A DNA stretch of 64,000 nucleotides from Microbacterium sp. TPD7012 (GCF_003075395.1 NZ_QDFV01000009.1:60660-124659), one strand, 5' to 3'; numbered from the stretch's first letter, positions 35,540-44,761 are shown. Notes: generated by a model not told the origin, from the sequence alone. Program-made: numbers and translations.

Positions 35540-36436
35540 GTGCCCTCGAAACACCGCCTTCGTTGGGTCGCTCTCCCCTTGGGAGTGGCGGCAGCCGTGG
35601 TCCTGGCGGGATGTACCACCACCGAGTTGAACGGCTACCTCCCCGGCTTCATCGAGGGTGAGGCTGCGGCCACCAACCAGACCGAGCGGGTCTCCTCCCT
35701 CTGGGTGAACTCCTGGATCGTCCTGCTCGCCGTCGGCATCATCACCTGGGGCCTGATGGCCTGGGCCGCGATCGCGTACCGCCGCCGCAAGGGCCAGACC
35801 GGCCTGCCGGTGCAGATGCGCTACAACATGCCGATCGAGATCTTCTACACGATCGTGCCGCTCATCCTGGTGCTGGGAATGTTCTTCTTCACGGCGCGCG
35901 ATCAGACGGAGATCGAGGCGAAGTGGGACGACCCCGACGTCGAGATCACCGCGATCGCCAAGCAGTGGGCGTGGGACTTCCAGTACGACGCCGAGTCCGA
36001 CGACGACACCGTCTGGACGATGGGCATCCAGGCCCAGCCCGACGCCGAGGGCAACATCGACCAGGCGCAGCTGCCCACGCTGGTGCTGCCGGTCGACAAG
36101 AAGGTCACGATCGACCTGCGGTCGCGCGACGTCATCCACTCGTTCTGGATCATCGACTTCCTCTACAAGAAGGACATGTTCATCGGGGCGGACAACTCCT
36201 GGTCCTTCATCCCGACGCGTGTCGGCGAGTACGCCGGCAAGTGCGCCGAGCTCTGCGGCGAGTACCACTCGATGATGCTCTTCAACGTGAAGGTCGTCGA
36301 GCAGGACGAGTACGACGCCTACCTCGAGTCGCTCAAGGAGAAGGGCAACACGGGAGACATCACGGACGAGTACGACCGTCTCTCGAACCTCCCCGGAACC
36401 ACGCCGAAGAACGACTCCGAGGAAGGAGAGGAGTAA
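35540..36436 (+). CDS. ctaC: cytochrome c oxidase subunit II
   Basis: 298 aa. GTG 35540 gives a lipoprotein signal peptide ending LAGC (Cys25), two membrane helices (about 55-78 and 98-118) and the exported cupredoxin domain. The CuA site is complete: the His in VIHSFW and CAELCGEYHSMM. It accepts electrons from the bc1 complex. The tail from about 265 is acidic. Start 35510 would add 10 residues before the signal. Followed by ctaD after 3 nt. Confidence 0.96.
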   Translation: MPSKHRLRWVALPLGVAAAVVLAGCTTTELNGYLPGFIEGEAAATNQTERVSSLWVNSWIVLLAVGIITWGLMAWAAIAYRRRKGQTGLPVQMRYNMPIEIFYTIVPLILVLGMFFFTARDQTEIEAKWDDPDVEITAIAKQWAWDFQYDAESDDDTVWTMGIQAQPDAEGNIDQAQLPTLVLPVDKKVTIDLRSRDVIHSFWIIDFLYKKDMFIGADNSWSFIPTRVGEYAGKCAELCGEYHSMMLFNVKVVEQDEYDAYLESLKEKGNTGDITDEYDRLSNLPGTTPKNDSEEGEE

Positions 36437-36439
36437 GCC

Positions 36440-38173
36440 ATGTCGACCACTGAAGCCCCCCGTACCGATGAGGCCCCTCGCTCTCGACCCACCGCTCTGC
36501 CCGCCCGCCAGGCCGCTCTGATGAGTTCCTCGCGCGTGGAGCAGAAGGGCAACATCGTCGTCAAGTGGATCACCTCCACCGACCACAAGACCATCGGGTA
36601 CATGTACCTGATCGCGTCGGTGCTGTTCTTCCTCCTCGGCGGTGTGATGGCCCTCGTCATCCGCGCCGAGCTGTTCGCTCCGGGAATGCAGATCATCCCG
36701 ACGAAGGAGCAGTACAACCAGCTCTTCACGATGCACGGCACGATCATGCTGCTCATGTTCGCGACCCCGCTGTTCGCGGGCTTCGCGAACGCGATCCTGC
36801 CGCTGCAGCTTGGTGCCCCCGACGTCGCGTTCCCGCGTCTGAACGCCTTCGCGTTCTGGCTGTTCCTGTTCGGCTCCACGATCGCTGTCGCCGGCTTCCT
36901 CACCCCGCAGGGCGCGGCATCCTTCGGCTGGTTCGCATATCAGCCGCTCGCCGGAGCGTCGTTCACGCCCGGCGCCGGTGGAAACCTCTGGATGGTCGGA
37001 CTCGGGATCTCCGGTTTCGGAACGATCCTCGGTGCCGTGAACTTCATCACCACGATCATCACGATGCGCGCCCCCGGCATGACGATGTGGCGCATGCCGA
37101 TCTTCTCGTGGAACACGCTCATCACGAGCCTCCTCGTCCTGATGGCCTTCCCGGTGCTCGCTGCGGCGATCTTCGCGGCAGCCGCGGACCGCATCCTGGG
37201 CGCGCACATCTACGACCCGGCCAACGGCGGCGTCCTGCTCTGGCAGCACCTGTTCTGGTTCTTCGGGCACCCTGAGGTGTACATCATCGCGCTGCCGTTC
37301 TTCGGCATCGTGTCGGAGATCTTCCCGGTGTTCAGCCGCAAGCCGATCTTCGGGTACAAGACGCTCGTCTACGCGACGATCGCCATCGCAGCCCTCTCCG
37401 TCGCCGTGTGGGCGCACCACATGTACGTCACGGGATCCGTGCTGCTGCCGTTCTTCGCCCTGATGACGATGCTCATCGCAGTACCGACGGGTGTGAAGAT
37501 CTTCAACTGGATCGGCACGCTGTGGCGGGGCTCCGTGACCTTCGAGACGCCGATGGTCTTCGCGCTCGGCTTCCTGGTCTCGTTCGTCTTCGGCGGACTG
37601 ACCGGTGTCATCCTCGCGGCGCCGCCGCTGGACTTCGCGCTCTCGGACTCGTACTTCGTCGTCGCGCACTTCCACTACGTCGTGTTCGGCACCGTGGTGT
37701 TCGCCATGTTCGCCGGCTTCTACTTCTGGTGGCCCAAGTGGACCGGGCGGATGCTGAACGAGCGTCTCGGCTACGTGCACTTCTGGATGCTGTTCATCGG
37801 CTTCCACATGACCTTCCTCATCCAGCACTGGCTGGGTGTCGACGGCATGGTGCGTCGCTACGCGGACTACTCGGCGGCCGACGGATGGACCTGGCAGAAC
37901 CAGGTCTCGACGATCGGTGCGATCATCCTCGGCGCTTCGATGCTGCCGTTCTTCCTGAACGTCTGGATCACGGCGCGCAAGGCGCCGAAGGTCACGGTCA
38001 ACGACCCGTGGGGATATGGCGCTTCGCTCGAGTGGGCGACGTCCTGCCCGCCGCCGCGTCACAACTTCACGTCGATCCCGCGCATCCGCAGCGAGCGTCC
38101 GGCCTTCGATCTGAACCACCCCGAGGCGGCCGAGTTCGCGACCACCGCGCCCGGCGAGCGAGAGGCCCACTAA
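36440..38173 (+). CDS. ctaD: cytochrome c oxidase subunit I (aa3 type)
   Basis: 577 aa with twelve membrane helices. Haem and copper ligands are recognisable: TMHGTIML (low-spin haem a), FGHPEVY (CuB His and the cross-linked Tyr), WAHHMY (CuB His pair) and HFHYVVFG (haem a3 and a). It reduces oxygen and pumps protons. Third gene position after erpA and ctaC; ctaF follows after 3 nt. Confidence 0.98.
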   Translation: MSTTEAPRTDEAPRSRPTALPARQAALMSSSRVEQKGNIVVKWITSTDHKTIGYMYLIASVLFFLLGGVMALVIRAELFAPGMQIIPTKEQYNQLFTMHGTIMLLMFATPLFAGFANAILPLQLGAPDVAFPRLNAFAFWLFLFGSTIAVAGFLTPQGAASFGWFAYQPLAGASFTPGAGGNLWMVGLGISGFGTILGAVNFITTIITMRAPGMTMWRMPIFSWNTLITSLLVLMAFPVLAAAIFAAAADRILGAHIYDPANGGVLLWQHLFWFFGHPEVYIIALPFFGIVSEIFPVFSRKPIFGYKTLVYATIAIAALSVAVWAHHMYVTGSVLLPFFALMTMLIAVPTGVKIFNWIGTLWRGSVTFETPMVFALGFLVSFVFGGLTGVILAAPPLDFALSDSYFVVAHFHYVVFGTVVFAMFAGFYFWWPKWTGRMLNERLGYVHFWMLFIGFHMTFLIQHWLGVDGMVRRYADYSAADGWTWQNQVSTIGAIILGASMLPFFLNVWITARKAPKVTVNDPWGYGASLEWATSCPPPRHNFTSIPRIRSERPAFDLNHPEAAEFATTAPGEREAH

Positions 38174-38176
38174 GTC

Positions 38177-38611
38177 ATGCGCGACAACGTCATTCTCTGG
38201 TGGATCCTGACCGCCTTCTTCGCCCTCGTCGGCGTCGTCTACACCGGCTGGCACATCCTGGCGACACCGAACGACAACTTCGCGCTCCGGATCGAGTGGG
38301 TCGGCACGGTCGCGCTGTTCTTCGCCGCCTTCATGGGCGCGATGATCGCGTTCTACCTCGACCGTACGCACAGCGCCCAGGGCGGTGAGCTTCCGGAGGA
38401 CATCCTGACGGCAGACATCGACGACGGCGATCCTGAGCTCGGCGAGTTCAGCCCGTGGTCGTGGTGGCCGATCGTGCTCGCGGCTTCCGCCGGCGTCTTC
38501 GTCGTCGGGCTCGCCGTCGGACATTTCCTGCTCCCGATCGGACTCGCGATCTTCGTGGTCGCGATCGTCGGCTGGGTGTACGAGTACTATCGCGGGCACT
38601 TCGCACGCTGA
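38177..38611 (+). CDS. ctaF: cytochrome c oxidase subunit IV (actinobacterial)
   Basis: 144 aa with four membrane helices in two pairs (about 7-27, 39-60, 92-112, 114-136), separated by an acidic loop. Length, topology and position after ctaD match the actinobacterial subunit IV that packs against CtaD in the bc1-aa3 supercomplex. Confidence 0.93.
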   Translation: MRDNVILWWILTAFFALVGVVYTGWHILATPNDNFALRIEWVGTVALFFAAFMGAMIAFYLDRTHSAQGGELPEDILTADIDDGDPELGEFSPWSWWPIVLAASAGVFVVGLAVGHFLLPIGLAIFVVAIVGWVYEYYRGHFAR

Positions 38612-38620
38612 CACACATCC

Positions 38621-38654
38621 AAGAAGGCCCCCGGATCGCTCCGGGGGCCTTCTT
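38621..38654. terminator. bidirectional terminator of ctaCDF
   Basis: A perfect 15-bp stem (AAGAAGGCCCCCGGA and complement) with a TCGC loop. It has AA on one side and CTTCTT on the other, so it can stop ctaF transcription and transcripts entering from the minus-strand genes. Confidence 0.88.
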
Positions 38655-38675
38655 CGTGCGTCGAGCGGTGGACGG

Positions 38676-39095
38676 TCAGGCGCGGGTGCGGATGCGAGCG
38701 ATACCGGTGAGTGGATCGACGGGGCGGTGGTGCACGCCGTCGGCATCCTCTACGGGATAGCCCTCGCGTACCCAGTACTCGAAGCCGCCGATCATCTCGC
38801 GGACGCGATAGCCGAGCTTCGCGAACTCGAGGGCGCCTTTCGCGCCGGCGTTGCAGCCCGGGCTCCAGCAGTACACGACGACCTCGGCATCCTCGGGGAT
38901 CTCCTTCGGAGCTCTCGTGGCGATCTCGCTGTAGTGCATGTGCACTGCGCCCGCGACGCGCCCCTGCGCCCACGCCTCGTCGGAGCGCACGTCGATCACG
39001 ACGAGTTCGTCTCCGGCCTTGAGGGCGGCATGCACATCACTGGCGTCGGTCTCGTAGGAGAGCTTGGCTGCGAAGAAGTCGGCGCGATCGATCAT
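38676..39095 (-). CDS. rhodanese-like domain protein
   Basis: 139 aa single rhodanese domain. VVVIDVRS-type and DEAWAQGRVAGAVHMHYSEI motifs precede the active loop YCWSPGCNAGA, with Cys76 as the likely persulfide carrier and a second Cys at 81. It may transfer sulfur; the partner is unknown. ATG 39095 lies 6 nt after TAGGCT. Confidence 0.9.
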   Translation of the reverse strand: MIDRADFFAAKLSYETDASDVHAALKAGDELVVIDVRSDEAWAQGRVAGAVHMHYSEIATRAPKEIPEDAEVVVYCWSPGCNAGAKGALEFAKLGYRVREMIGGFEYWVREGYPVEDADGVHHRPVDPLTGIARIRTRA

Positions 39096-39101
39096 GCCCT
39101 C

Positions 39102-39107
39102 AGCCTA
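39102..39107 (-). promoter_or_regulatory. -10 for leaderless rhodanese gene
   Basis: On the minus strand TAGGCT lies 6 nt before ATG 39095, predicting a leaderless transcript. Confidence 0.45.
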
Positions 39108-39179
39108 GGCGGGCGGCGTCGCCACGCAGCAGCGCATTACCGCCGTCTGCCGCCGGAATCGCGCCACGCTCCGGAGCGA

Positions 39180-39692
39180 TCAGAACGCGATGGTCATCTG
39201 CACGCGTCGGCCATGCGCGGAGAGCTGCAGGGCTTCCTCCGTGGCGATCAGCCGCCGGTGGAACGCGGAGTCGGGCTCGCTCTCCACGAAGCCGCAGGAG
39301 GCGTAGAACGGAGCGTTCCACGGGACGTCGGCATAGGTCCGCAGAGTCACGCGCTCGTGGCCGCGCTCCCGAGCTTCGTCCAGCGCTGCGCGCACGAGTC
39401 GCCGGCCGATTCCGCGTCGTCCGTGTGCCGGGTGCACGGAGAGCTGCTCCAGGTGCGCGTGCCCGTCGATCTCGAGGACGTGCACGAAGCCGACGGCGAC
39501 GGGAGGCGCGGCATCCTCCACGACCTCCGCGACGAGGAGGAAGCCGGGAAGAGCCGACCGCTCTGCGTCCGTAGCCGGAGGAGGCCAGTCGGCCGCGTCG
39601 AAGCGCTGGATGAGGAGACTGTCGGCGGCGGCTTCGATCTCCGAGATCGTTGCGGCGTCCGCCGGCCGACTGTGGCGCACCGACGTCGTCAC
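39180..39692 (-). CDS. GNAT-family N-acetyltransferase
   Basis: 170 aa. The acetyl-CoA site is in LEQLSVHPAHGRRGIGRRLV (about 80-99), followed by FYASCGF. Substrate unknown. The start overlaps the end of the RidA gene by 4 nt (ATGA-type), so the two are co-translated. Confidence 0.88.
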   Translation of the reverse strand: MTTSVRHSRPADAATISEIEAAADSLLIQRFDAADWPPPATDAERSALPGFLLVAEVVEDAAPPVAVGFVHVLEIDGHAHLEQLSVHPAHGRRGIGRRLVRAALDEARERGHERVTLRTYADVPWNAPFYASCGFVESEPDSAFHRRLIATEEALQLSAHGRRVQMTIAF

Positions 39693-40102
39693 GGCTGCTC
39701 GCCCCGGACAACGGCGACGGCCTCGATCTCCACCAGCTGGTCGCGGTAGCCGAGCACCGTCACTCCGAGCAGCGTGCTCGGAACATCGTGCTCACCGAAT
39801 GCGGCGTGCACGACATCCCAGGCGTCGACGAGATCGGCCTGATCAGACGACGCCACGAGCACGCGTGTGCTGATGACATCCGTGAGGCCAGCACCGGCGG
39901 CTTTCAGCGCCTCGTTCAGGGTCTGCACGCACTTCGCAGCCTGCGCGGCGTAGTCGCCGGGCGCGGCGGTCGTACCGTCTTCGTTCAGAGGGCAGGAGCC
40001 TGCGAGGAAGATGAAGCGAGAGCCGGCCGGCGCGGTGGCCGCGTACGCATAGGGGGCGTCCGCGAGAGAGGCGGCACGGATCAGCTGTACGACGGAGGAC
40101 AC
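39689..40102 (-). CDS. RidA/YjgF-family enamine deaminase
   Basis: 137 aa of the RidA fold. Family blocks include FLAGSCPLNEDG, the AAQAAKCVQTLNEALKAAGA helix, and VPSTLLGVTVLGYRDQLVEI. Typical RidA hydrolyses reactive 2-aminoacrylate; the catalytic Arg expected near position 105 is not evident (VPSTLLGV in place of RxxxxV), so activity may differ. GTG 40102 has gaaagg upstream. Confidence 0.85.
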   Translation of the reverse strand: MSSVVQLIRAASLADAPYAYAATAPAGSRFIFLAGSCPLNEDGTTAAPGDYAAQAAKCVQTLNEALKAAGAGLTDVISTRVLVASSDQADLVDAWDVVHAAFGEHDVPSTLLGVTVLGYRDQLVEIEAVAVVRGEQP

Positions 40103-40130
40103 TCGTCGATCCTTTCACAGCAGCGAGAAC

Positions 40131-40167
40131 GATGAAGGCCCCGTCCGGATCGGACGAGGCCTTCATC
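40131..40167. terminator. terminator of qcrCAB operon
   Basis: A 17-bp stem with one C-A mismatch (outer arm GATGAAGGCC) and a 3-nt loop, placed 17 nt after the qcrB stop on the minus strand. Confidence 0.85.
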
Positions 40168-40183
40168 GATGGGGGAGTGGCGA

Positions 40184-41998
40184 CTACTCGCCCTCCTCCG
40201 ACTTCTTCTTGCGCGGCTTCTTCACCGGCTCCGTCGCGATCACGGTGCTGGGCGTGTTCGCCGTCTCCTCGACGTGCGTCTCGCTGGCGACGAGCGGTGC
40301 ATCCGGTGCTCCCGCACGCTCATGAGCGCCCTGGATCTCGGCTGCCTCGGTCTCCTCGTTGTGAGCCGTGACGTGGTGCTGGTGCGAGTCCGCCTCGTCG
40401 ACCTCTGCCTGCGTGAGCGGGGCGAGACGGTCTTCGAAGAACCACCGCGAGATCGACGAACGGAGGTTCTCGGTCCAGGGGATGCGGCCCTTGGCGTTCG
40501 GACGGACGACCAGCGGCTCATAGCCGTCGACGTCGATGAGCTTCCAGCGGTCGTACTCGTCGACCGGCTGGTGCACCTCGATGAACTCGCCACCGGGGAG
40601 GCGGACGATGCGTCCGGACTCGTAACCGTGCAGCACGATCTCGCGGTCCTTCTTCTGCAGCGCGATGCAGATGCGCTTGGTGACGAAGTAGCCGAGGACG
40701 GGGCCGACGAAGAGCAGCGCCTGGAGGGTGTGGATGACCCCTTCCATCGTGAGCATGAAGTGCGTCGCGATGAGGTCGGAGGAGGCTGCAGCCCACAGCA
40801 CGGCGTAGAAGATGACGCCGGCGACGCCGATGGCGGTGCGGGTCGCCGCGTTGCGGGGACGCTGAGCGATGTGGTGCTCGCGCTTGTCGCCCGTCAGCCA
40901 CGCCTCGAGGAACGGGTAGATCGCCACGACGACGATGAACAGACCCAGGACCGCGACCGGGAGCAGGATGCCGAACGACCAGGTCCGATCGAAGAGCACG
41001 AGGTCGAGGTTCGACGGTGCGAGTCGGAGGGCGCCGTCGGCGAAACCGATGTACCAGTCCGGCTGCGTTCCAGCCGAGACGGGGGACGGGTCGTAGGGAC
41101 CGTACGCCCAGATCGGGTTGATCTGGAAGAACGTCGCGATCAGCACGATCGTGCCGAACACGATGAACAGGTATCCGCCCATCTTCGACATGTAGACCGG
41201 CATCATCGGGTAGCCGACGACGTTCTCGTTCGTGCGACCGGGGCCGGCGAACTGCGTGTGCTTGTTCACGATCATGAGCATCAGGTGCACCACGATCAGC
41301 CCGATCACGAGCAGCGGCAGCAGCAGGATGTGCAGCGTGTACAGGCGGCCGACGATGTCGGTGCCGGGGAACTCGCCGCCGAACACGATGAACGACGTCC
41401 AGGTGCCGATCAGCGGGATGCCCTTGACCATGCCGTCGATGATGCGGAGGCCGTTGCCCGACAGCAGGTCGTCGGGGAGCGAGTAGCCCGTGAAGCCCTC
41501 GGCCAGCGCCAGGATGAACAGCACGAAGCCGATGACCCAGTTGAGCTCGCGCGGCTTGCGGAACGCACCCGTGAAGAAGATGCGGAGCATGTGCACGCCG
41601 ATGCCGGCGATGAACACGAGCGCAGCCCAGTGGTGGATCTGGCGGACCAGGAGGCCACCGCGCAGGTCGAACGAGATGTGCAGCGACGACTCGAGGGCCG
41701 CAGACATCTCGATGCCACGCATCGGGGCGTATGCGCCGGTGTAGTGGGTCTCGACCATCGAGGCCTGGAAGAAGAACGTCAGGAAGGTTCCGGAGAGGAA
41801 CACGACCACGAAGCTCCACAGCGCGATCTCGCCGAGCATGAACGACCAGTGGTCGGGGAAGATCTTGCGACCGAGCTCCTTGACGAAGCCCGAGAGGCTG
41901 GTGCGCTCATCGATGTAGTTCGACGCGGCTCCCACGAAGCGGCCGCCGAGGGGCGCCTTCGTGTCCTTGTCGTCCTTGGACAGCGTTGCGGTGCTCAA
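40184..41998 (-). CDS. qcrB: cytochrome bc1 complex, cytochrome b subunit
   Basis: 604 aa. About eight membrane helices carry two bis-His haem sites. The Qo-site motif appears as PDWY, the actinobacterial equivalent of PEWY. The long hydrophilic C-terminus (from about 440) is typical of actinobacterial QcrB; its last residues are Lys-rich. It oxidises menaquinol. It overlaps qcrA by 4 nt. Confidence 0.97.
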   Translation of the reverse strand: MSTATLSKDDKDTKAPLGGRFVGAASNYIDERTSLSGFVKELGRKIFPDHWSFMLGEIALWSFVVVFLSGTFLTFFFQASMVETHYTGAYAPMRGIEMSAALESSLHISFDLRGGLLVRQIHHWAALVFIAGIGVHMLRIFFTGAFRKPRELNWVIGFVLFILALAEGFTGYSLPDDLLSGNGLRIIDGMVKGIPLIGTWTSFIVFGGEFPGTDIVGRLYTLHILLLPLLVIGLIVVHLMLMIVNKHTQFAGPGRTNENVVGYPMMPVYMSKMGGYLFIVFGTIVLIATFFQINPIWAYGPYDPSPVSAGTQPDWYIGFADGALRLAPSNLDLVLFDRTWSFGILLPVAVLGLFIVVVAIYPFLEAWLTGDKREHHIAQRPRNAATRTAIGVAGVIFYAVLWAAASSDLIATHFMLTMEGVIHTLQALLFVGPVLGYFVTKRICIALQKKDREIVLHGYESGRIVRLPGGEFIEVHQPVDEYDRWKLIDVDGYEPLVVRPNAKGRIPWTENLRSSISRWFFEDRLAPLTQAEVDEADSHQHHVTAHNEETEAAEIQGAHERAGAPDAPLVASETHVEETANTPSTVIATEPVKKPRKKKSEEGE

Positions 41999-43071
41999 TG
42001 GCGCTCCCAGAAGCTCGGGCCGACGGGTTCCGTGAAGTCGCTGCGTGCGACCAGGTAGCCCTCGTCATCGACGGTGATGGGCAGCTGCGGCAGCGGGCGG
42101 GCCGCCGGGCCGAAGATGACCTTTGCGTGGTCCGTGACGTCGAACTGCGACTGGTGGCACGGGCACAGCAGGTGGTGCGTCTGCTGCTCGTACAGTGCCA
42201 CAGGGCATCCGACGTGCGTGCAGACCTTGGAATAGGCGACGATGCCGTCGTAGGACCAGTCCTTGCGGTCCTCGGCCTCGATGAGCTGCTCGGGGCGGAG
42301 GCGCATCATCAGGACGATAGCCTTGGCCTTCTCCTCGAGGTAGCCGTCATGGTGGCTGAGCTCTGCGAGCTCCTCGGGGATCACGTGGAACGCGGAGCCG
42401 AGGGTCACGTCGGCGGCCCGGATCGGCGTGCCGTCGGGGTCACGGACGAGGCGCGAGCCCTCTTCCCACATCGTGTGCTTGAGCAGGGCCACCGGGTCGC
42501 CCGCGGTGGGGTCGTCCGGCGTGGAGTGCGGAGCCAGTCCGCGGAAGAGCGTGACGCCGGGGATGATGGAGGCGACGACCGCGGCGAACAGCGAGTTGCG
42601 GATCATGGAGCGGCGCCCGAAACCGGACTCCTCGTTCGCGTCGGAGAACGCCTTGATGGCCGCTTCGCGCGTCGAGTCCTTGCCCCGCGTGGGGTGGCGG
42701 TACTCGATGTGCTCCTTGTCGGACATGAGCGCCTTGGACCAGTGGATCGCACCGATGCCGAGGGCCAGCAGCGCGAGAGCGATGCCGAGTCCGATGAAGA
42801 GGTTGTTCTGCCGGATGTCGATGAGCGCGCCGCTCTCGATCGGGAACAGCATGTAGGCGGCGACCGCCCAGATGCTGCCGGCGAGCGAGAGGTAGAACAG
42901 GGTGTAGACCGTGCGGGCCGCGTTCTTCTCGGCGCGCGGGTCCTTGTCGGTCATCCGCTCGCGGTGCGGCGGCAGTCCCGGGTTCTGCACGGGATCGCTG
43001 ACTGCGACACCCAGCCCCGGAGAGGGCTGGTAGGCCCTGTCAAGAGCCTGCGAGTCGTCGTCGTGTGCCAT
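41995..43071 (-). CDS. qcrA: Rieske iron-sulfur subunit of bc1 complex
   Basis: 358 aa. Three membrane helices (about 54-76, 89-110, 158-178) replace the single helix of other Rieske proteins, as usual in actinobacteria, with a Tat-like twin arginine (GRRSMIR) before the third. The [2Fe-2S] ligands are Cys284/His286 in CTHVGCP and Cys303/His306 in CPCHQS, with the Cys289-Cys305 disulfide. Confidence 0.97.
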   Translation of the reverse strand: MAHDDDSQALDRAYQPSPGLGVAVSDPVQNPGLPPHRERMTDKDPRAEKNAARTVYTLFYLSLAGSIWAVAAYMLFPIESGALIDIRQNNLFIGLGIALALLALGIGAIHWSKALMSDKEHIEYRHPTRGKDSTREAAIKAFSDANEESGFGRRSMIRNSLFAAVVASIIPGVTLFRGLAPHSTPDDPTAGDPVALLKHTMWEEGSRLVRDPDGTPIRAADVTLGSAFHVIPEELAELSHHDGYLEEKAKAIVLMMRLRPEQLIEAEDRKDWSYDGIVAYSKVCTHVGCPVALYEQQTHHLLCPCHQSQFDVTDHAKVIFGPAARPLPQLPITVDDEGYLVARSDFTEPVGPSFWERH

Positions 43072-43107
43072 GGTGCTCCTCGTACGTTCCTCTTCGATGA
43101 ATAAGCG

Positions 43108-43908
43108 TCAGTTGGACTTCGCCGTGATCCACACGGTGACGGCGACGAGCGCGCCGATACCGAAGATCCACACGAAGAGACCCTCGGAGACCGGTCCGAG
43201 GTTGCCGAGCGAGAAGCCGCCCACCGGCACGGCCTGCTGCTGGAAGAGCAGCGCCGAGATGATGTCGCGCTTGTCCTCGTCGGACAGGTTCATGTCGCCG
43301 AAGACCGGCATGTTCTGCGGTCCGGTGACCATCGCGGCGTACATGTGCAGCGCGCTGGTCTCGGTCAGCGCCGGAGCGTACTTGCCCTCGGTGAGGGCAC
43401 CGCCGGCAGCCGAGACGTTGTGGCACATCGCGCAGTTCACGCGGAAGAGCTCGGCGCCGTTGGCGACGTCGCCCTTGCCGTCGAGCGTGTGCTCGCTGGG
43501 GTAGGTGGGGCCGGGAGCGACCGACTGGATGTACGACGCCATCGCGAGGATCTGGTCCTCGGTGAACTGCGGCTCCTTCTGCGGCGCCTGCGGTCCCTGC
43601 ATCTGCAGCGGCATGCGGCCGGTGGAGAGCTGGAACTCTGCCGCGAGCTCGCCGACGCCGTAGAGGCTCGGTCCGTTCGCGGTGCCCTGGAGGTCGAGTC
43701 CGTGGCAGGTGGCGCAGTTCGCCGTGAACAGCTTCTCGCCGTCCTCGACGGTCAGCTGCGTCGCCGCTGTCGGCGTATCGGTCGCCGCGAACGCGGCTGA
43801 CGCGCCGGCGTACACGGCGCCGGTGATCATGAGGCCTGCTCCGATGAGCGCGGCCGCCGCCAAAGGGCTGCGACGACCGCCAGAACGGCGCTTCTTCTCT
43901 CGTGCCAT
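43108..43908 (-). CDS. qcrC: dihaem cytochrome c subunit of bc1 complex
   Basis: 266 aa. An N-terminal signal/anchor (about 15-42) precedes two cytochrome c domains with haem sites CATCH (Cys65, His69) and CAMCH (Cys159, His163), and a C-terminal helix (about 240-260). The dihaem form passes electrons directly to CuA of CtaC, so no soluble cytochrome c is needed. Confidence 0.97.
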   Translation of the reverse strand: MAREKKRRSGGRRSPLAAAALIGAGLMITGAVYAGASAAFAATDTPTAATQLTVEDGEKLFTANCATCHGLDLQGTANGPSLYGVGELAAEFQLSTGRMPLQMQGPQAPQKEPQFTEDQILAMASYIQSVAPGPTYPSEHTLDGKGDVANGAELFRVNCAMCHNVSAAGGALTEGKYAPALTETSALHMYAAMVTGPQNMPVFGDMNLSDEDKRDIISALLFQQQAVPVGGFSLGNLGPVSEGLFVWIFGIGALVAVTVWITAKSN

Positions 43909-43928
43909 CTCGGGGATCAGCTCCGCTC

Positions 43929-44582
43929 TTATTTCAGGAAGTAGATAACGAGGAACAGCACGATCCAGACGACGTCGACGAAGTGCCAGTAGTAGGACAC
44001 CACGATCGAGGAGGTCGCCTCCTTGTGCCGGAAGTTCTTGACGGCGTACGCACGGCCGATCACGAGCAGGAACGCGACGAGTCCGCCGGTGACGTGCAGG
44101 GCGTGGAAGCCGGTCGTCAGGTAGAACGCGGAAGCGTACGAGTCGGCATTGATCGGCATGCCTTCAGCGACGAGCTGCGCGTACTCCCACACCTGGCCCG
44201 AGACGAAGATCGCGCCGAGAGCGAAGGTGAGGAAGAACCACTCGACCATGCCCCAGCCGAACAGTCGACGACGACCGGCGCCGTTCTTCTGTCCCTTGTC
44301 GAGCCTGTAGGGCTGCAGGTCCTCGGCCGCGAACACACCCATCTGGCAGGTGAACGAGGAGAGCACGAGGATCGCGGTGTTCACTGCGGCGAAGGGGACG
44401 TTCAGCAGGTCGCTGCGCTCGGCCCAGAGCTCGGGGGAGGTGCTGCGGAGAGTGAAGTAGATCGCGAAGAGTCCCGCGAAGAACATCACCTCGCTGCCGA
44501 GCCACACAATGGTGCCGACAGCTACCGGGTTGGGCCGCTTGATCGTTCTCGCCGCCGGGGCATACGTCGCTGAGGTCGTCAC
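43929..44582 (-). CDS. ctaE: cytochrome c oxidase subunit III
   Basis: 217 aa with five membrane helices, the short form typical of Gram-positives. Conserved parts are WLGSEVMFFAGLFAIYF and GFHALHVTGGL. GTG 44582 is chosen because CATAAT lies 6 nt upstream (leaderless); an in-frame ATG 39 nt further up would lie beyond that promoter. First gene of ctaE-qcrCAB. Confidence 0.95.
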   Translation of the reverse strand: MTTSATYAPAARTIKRPNPVAVGTIVWLGSEVMFFAGLFAIYFTLRSTSPELWAERSDLLNVPFAAVNTAILVLSSFTCQMGVFAAEDLQPYRLDKGQKNGAGRRRLFGWGMVEWFFLTFALGAIFVSGQVWEYAQLVAEGMPINADSYASAFYLTTGFHALHVTGGLVAFLLVIGRAYAVKNFRHKEATSSIVVSYYWHFVDVVWIVLFLVIYFLK

Positions 44583-44588
44583 CCTTCC

Positions 44589-44594
44589 ATTATG
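44589..44594 (-). promoter_or_regulatory. -10 for leaderless ctaE-qcrCAB
   Basis: On the minus strand CATAAT lies 6 nt before GTG 44582. The close match to TATAAT and the spacing suggest a strong leaderless promoter for the respiratory operon. Confidence 0.5.
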
Positions 44595-44649
44595 GCCGAT
44601 CCTCGGGGGTGATTCTCGCACCGGAGGGCCTCGTTTTGCCCTTCAGGGA

Positions 44650-44665
44650 CTTAGGGGACCCTAAG
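44650..44665. promoter_or_regulatory. inverted repeat between ctaE and trpD
   Basis: CTTAGGG-GA-CCCTAAG is a perfect 7-bp inverted repeat with a 2-nt centre. It lies about 60 nt upstream of the ctaE promoter and 100 nt upstream of that of trpD. It is a candidate operator for ctaE-qcrCAB; the binding protein is unknown. Confidence 0.4.
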
Positions 44666-44761
44666 AAAACACTGCGAATACCCGGTGAATACGCGGGAAA
44701 CGGCGGATGCCCACGCGATGGGTGCGCGCCCGGAACCGTCTGCACGTTTTCTCGGCGCCGA

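Noticed and set aside
35540..44582. Convergent orientation of ctaCDF and ctaE-qcrCAB as an unusual rearrangement
   Set aside because: M. tuberculosis has the same facing arrangement, with trpD divergent from ctaE, so it is ancestral. Only the small genes between the blocks vary.
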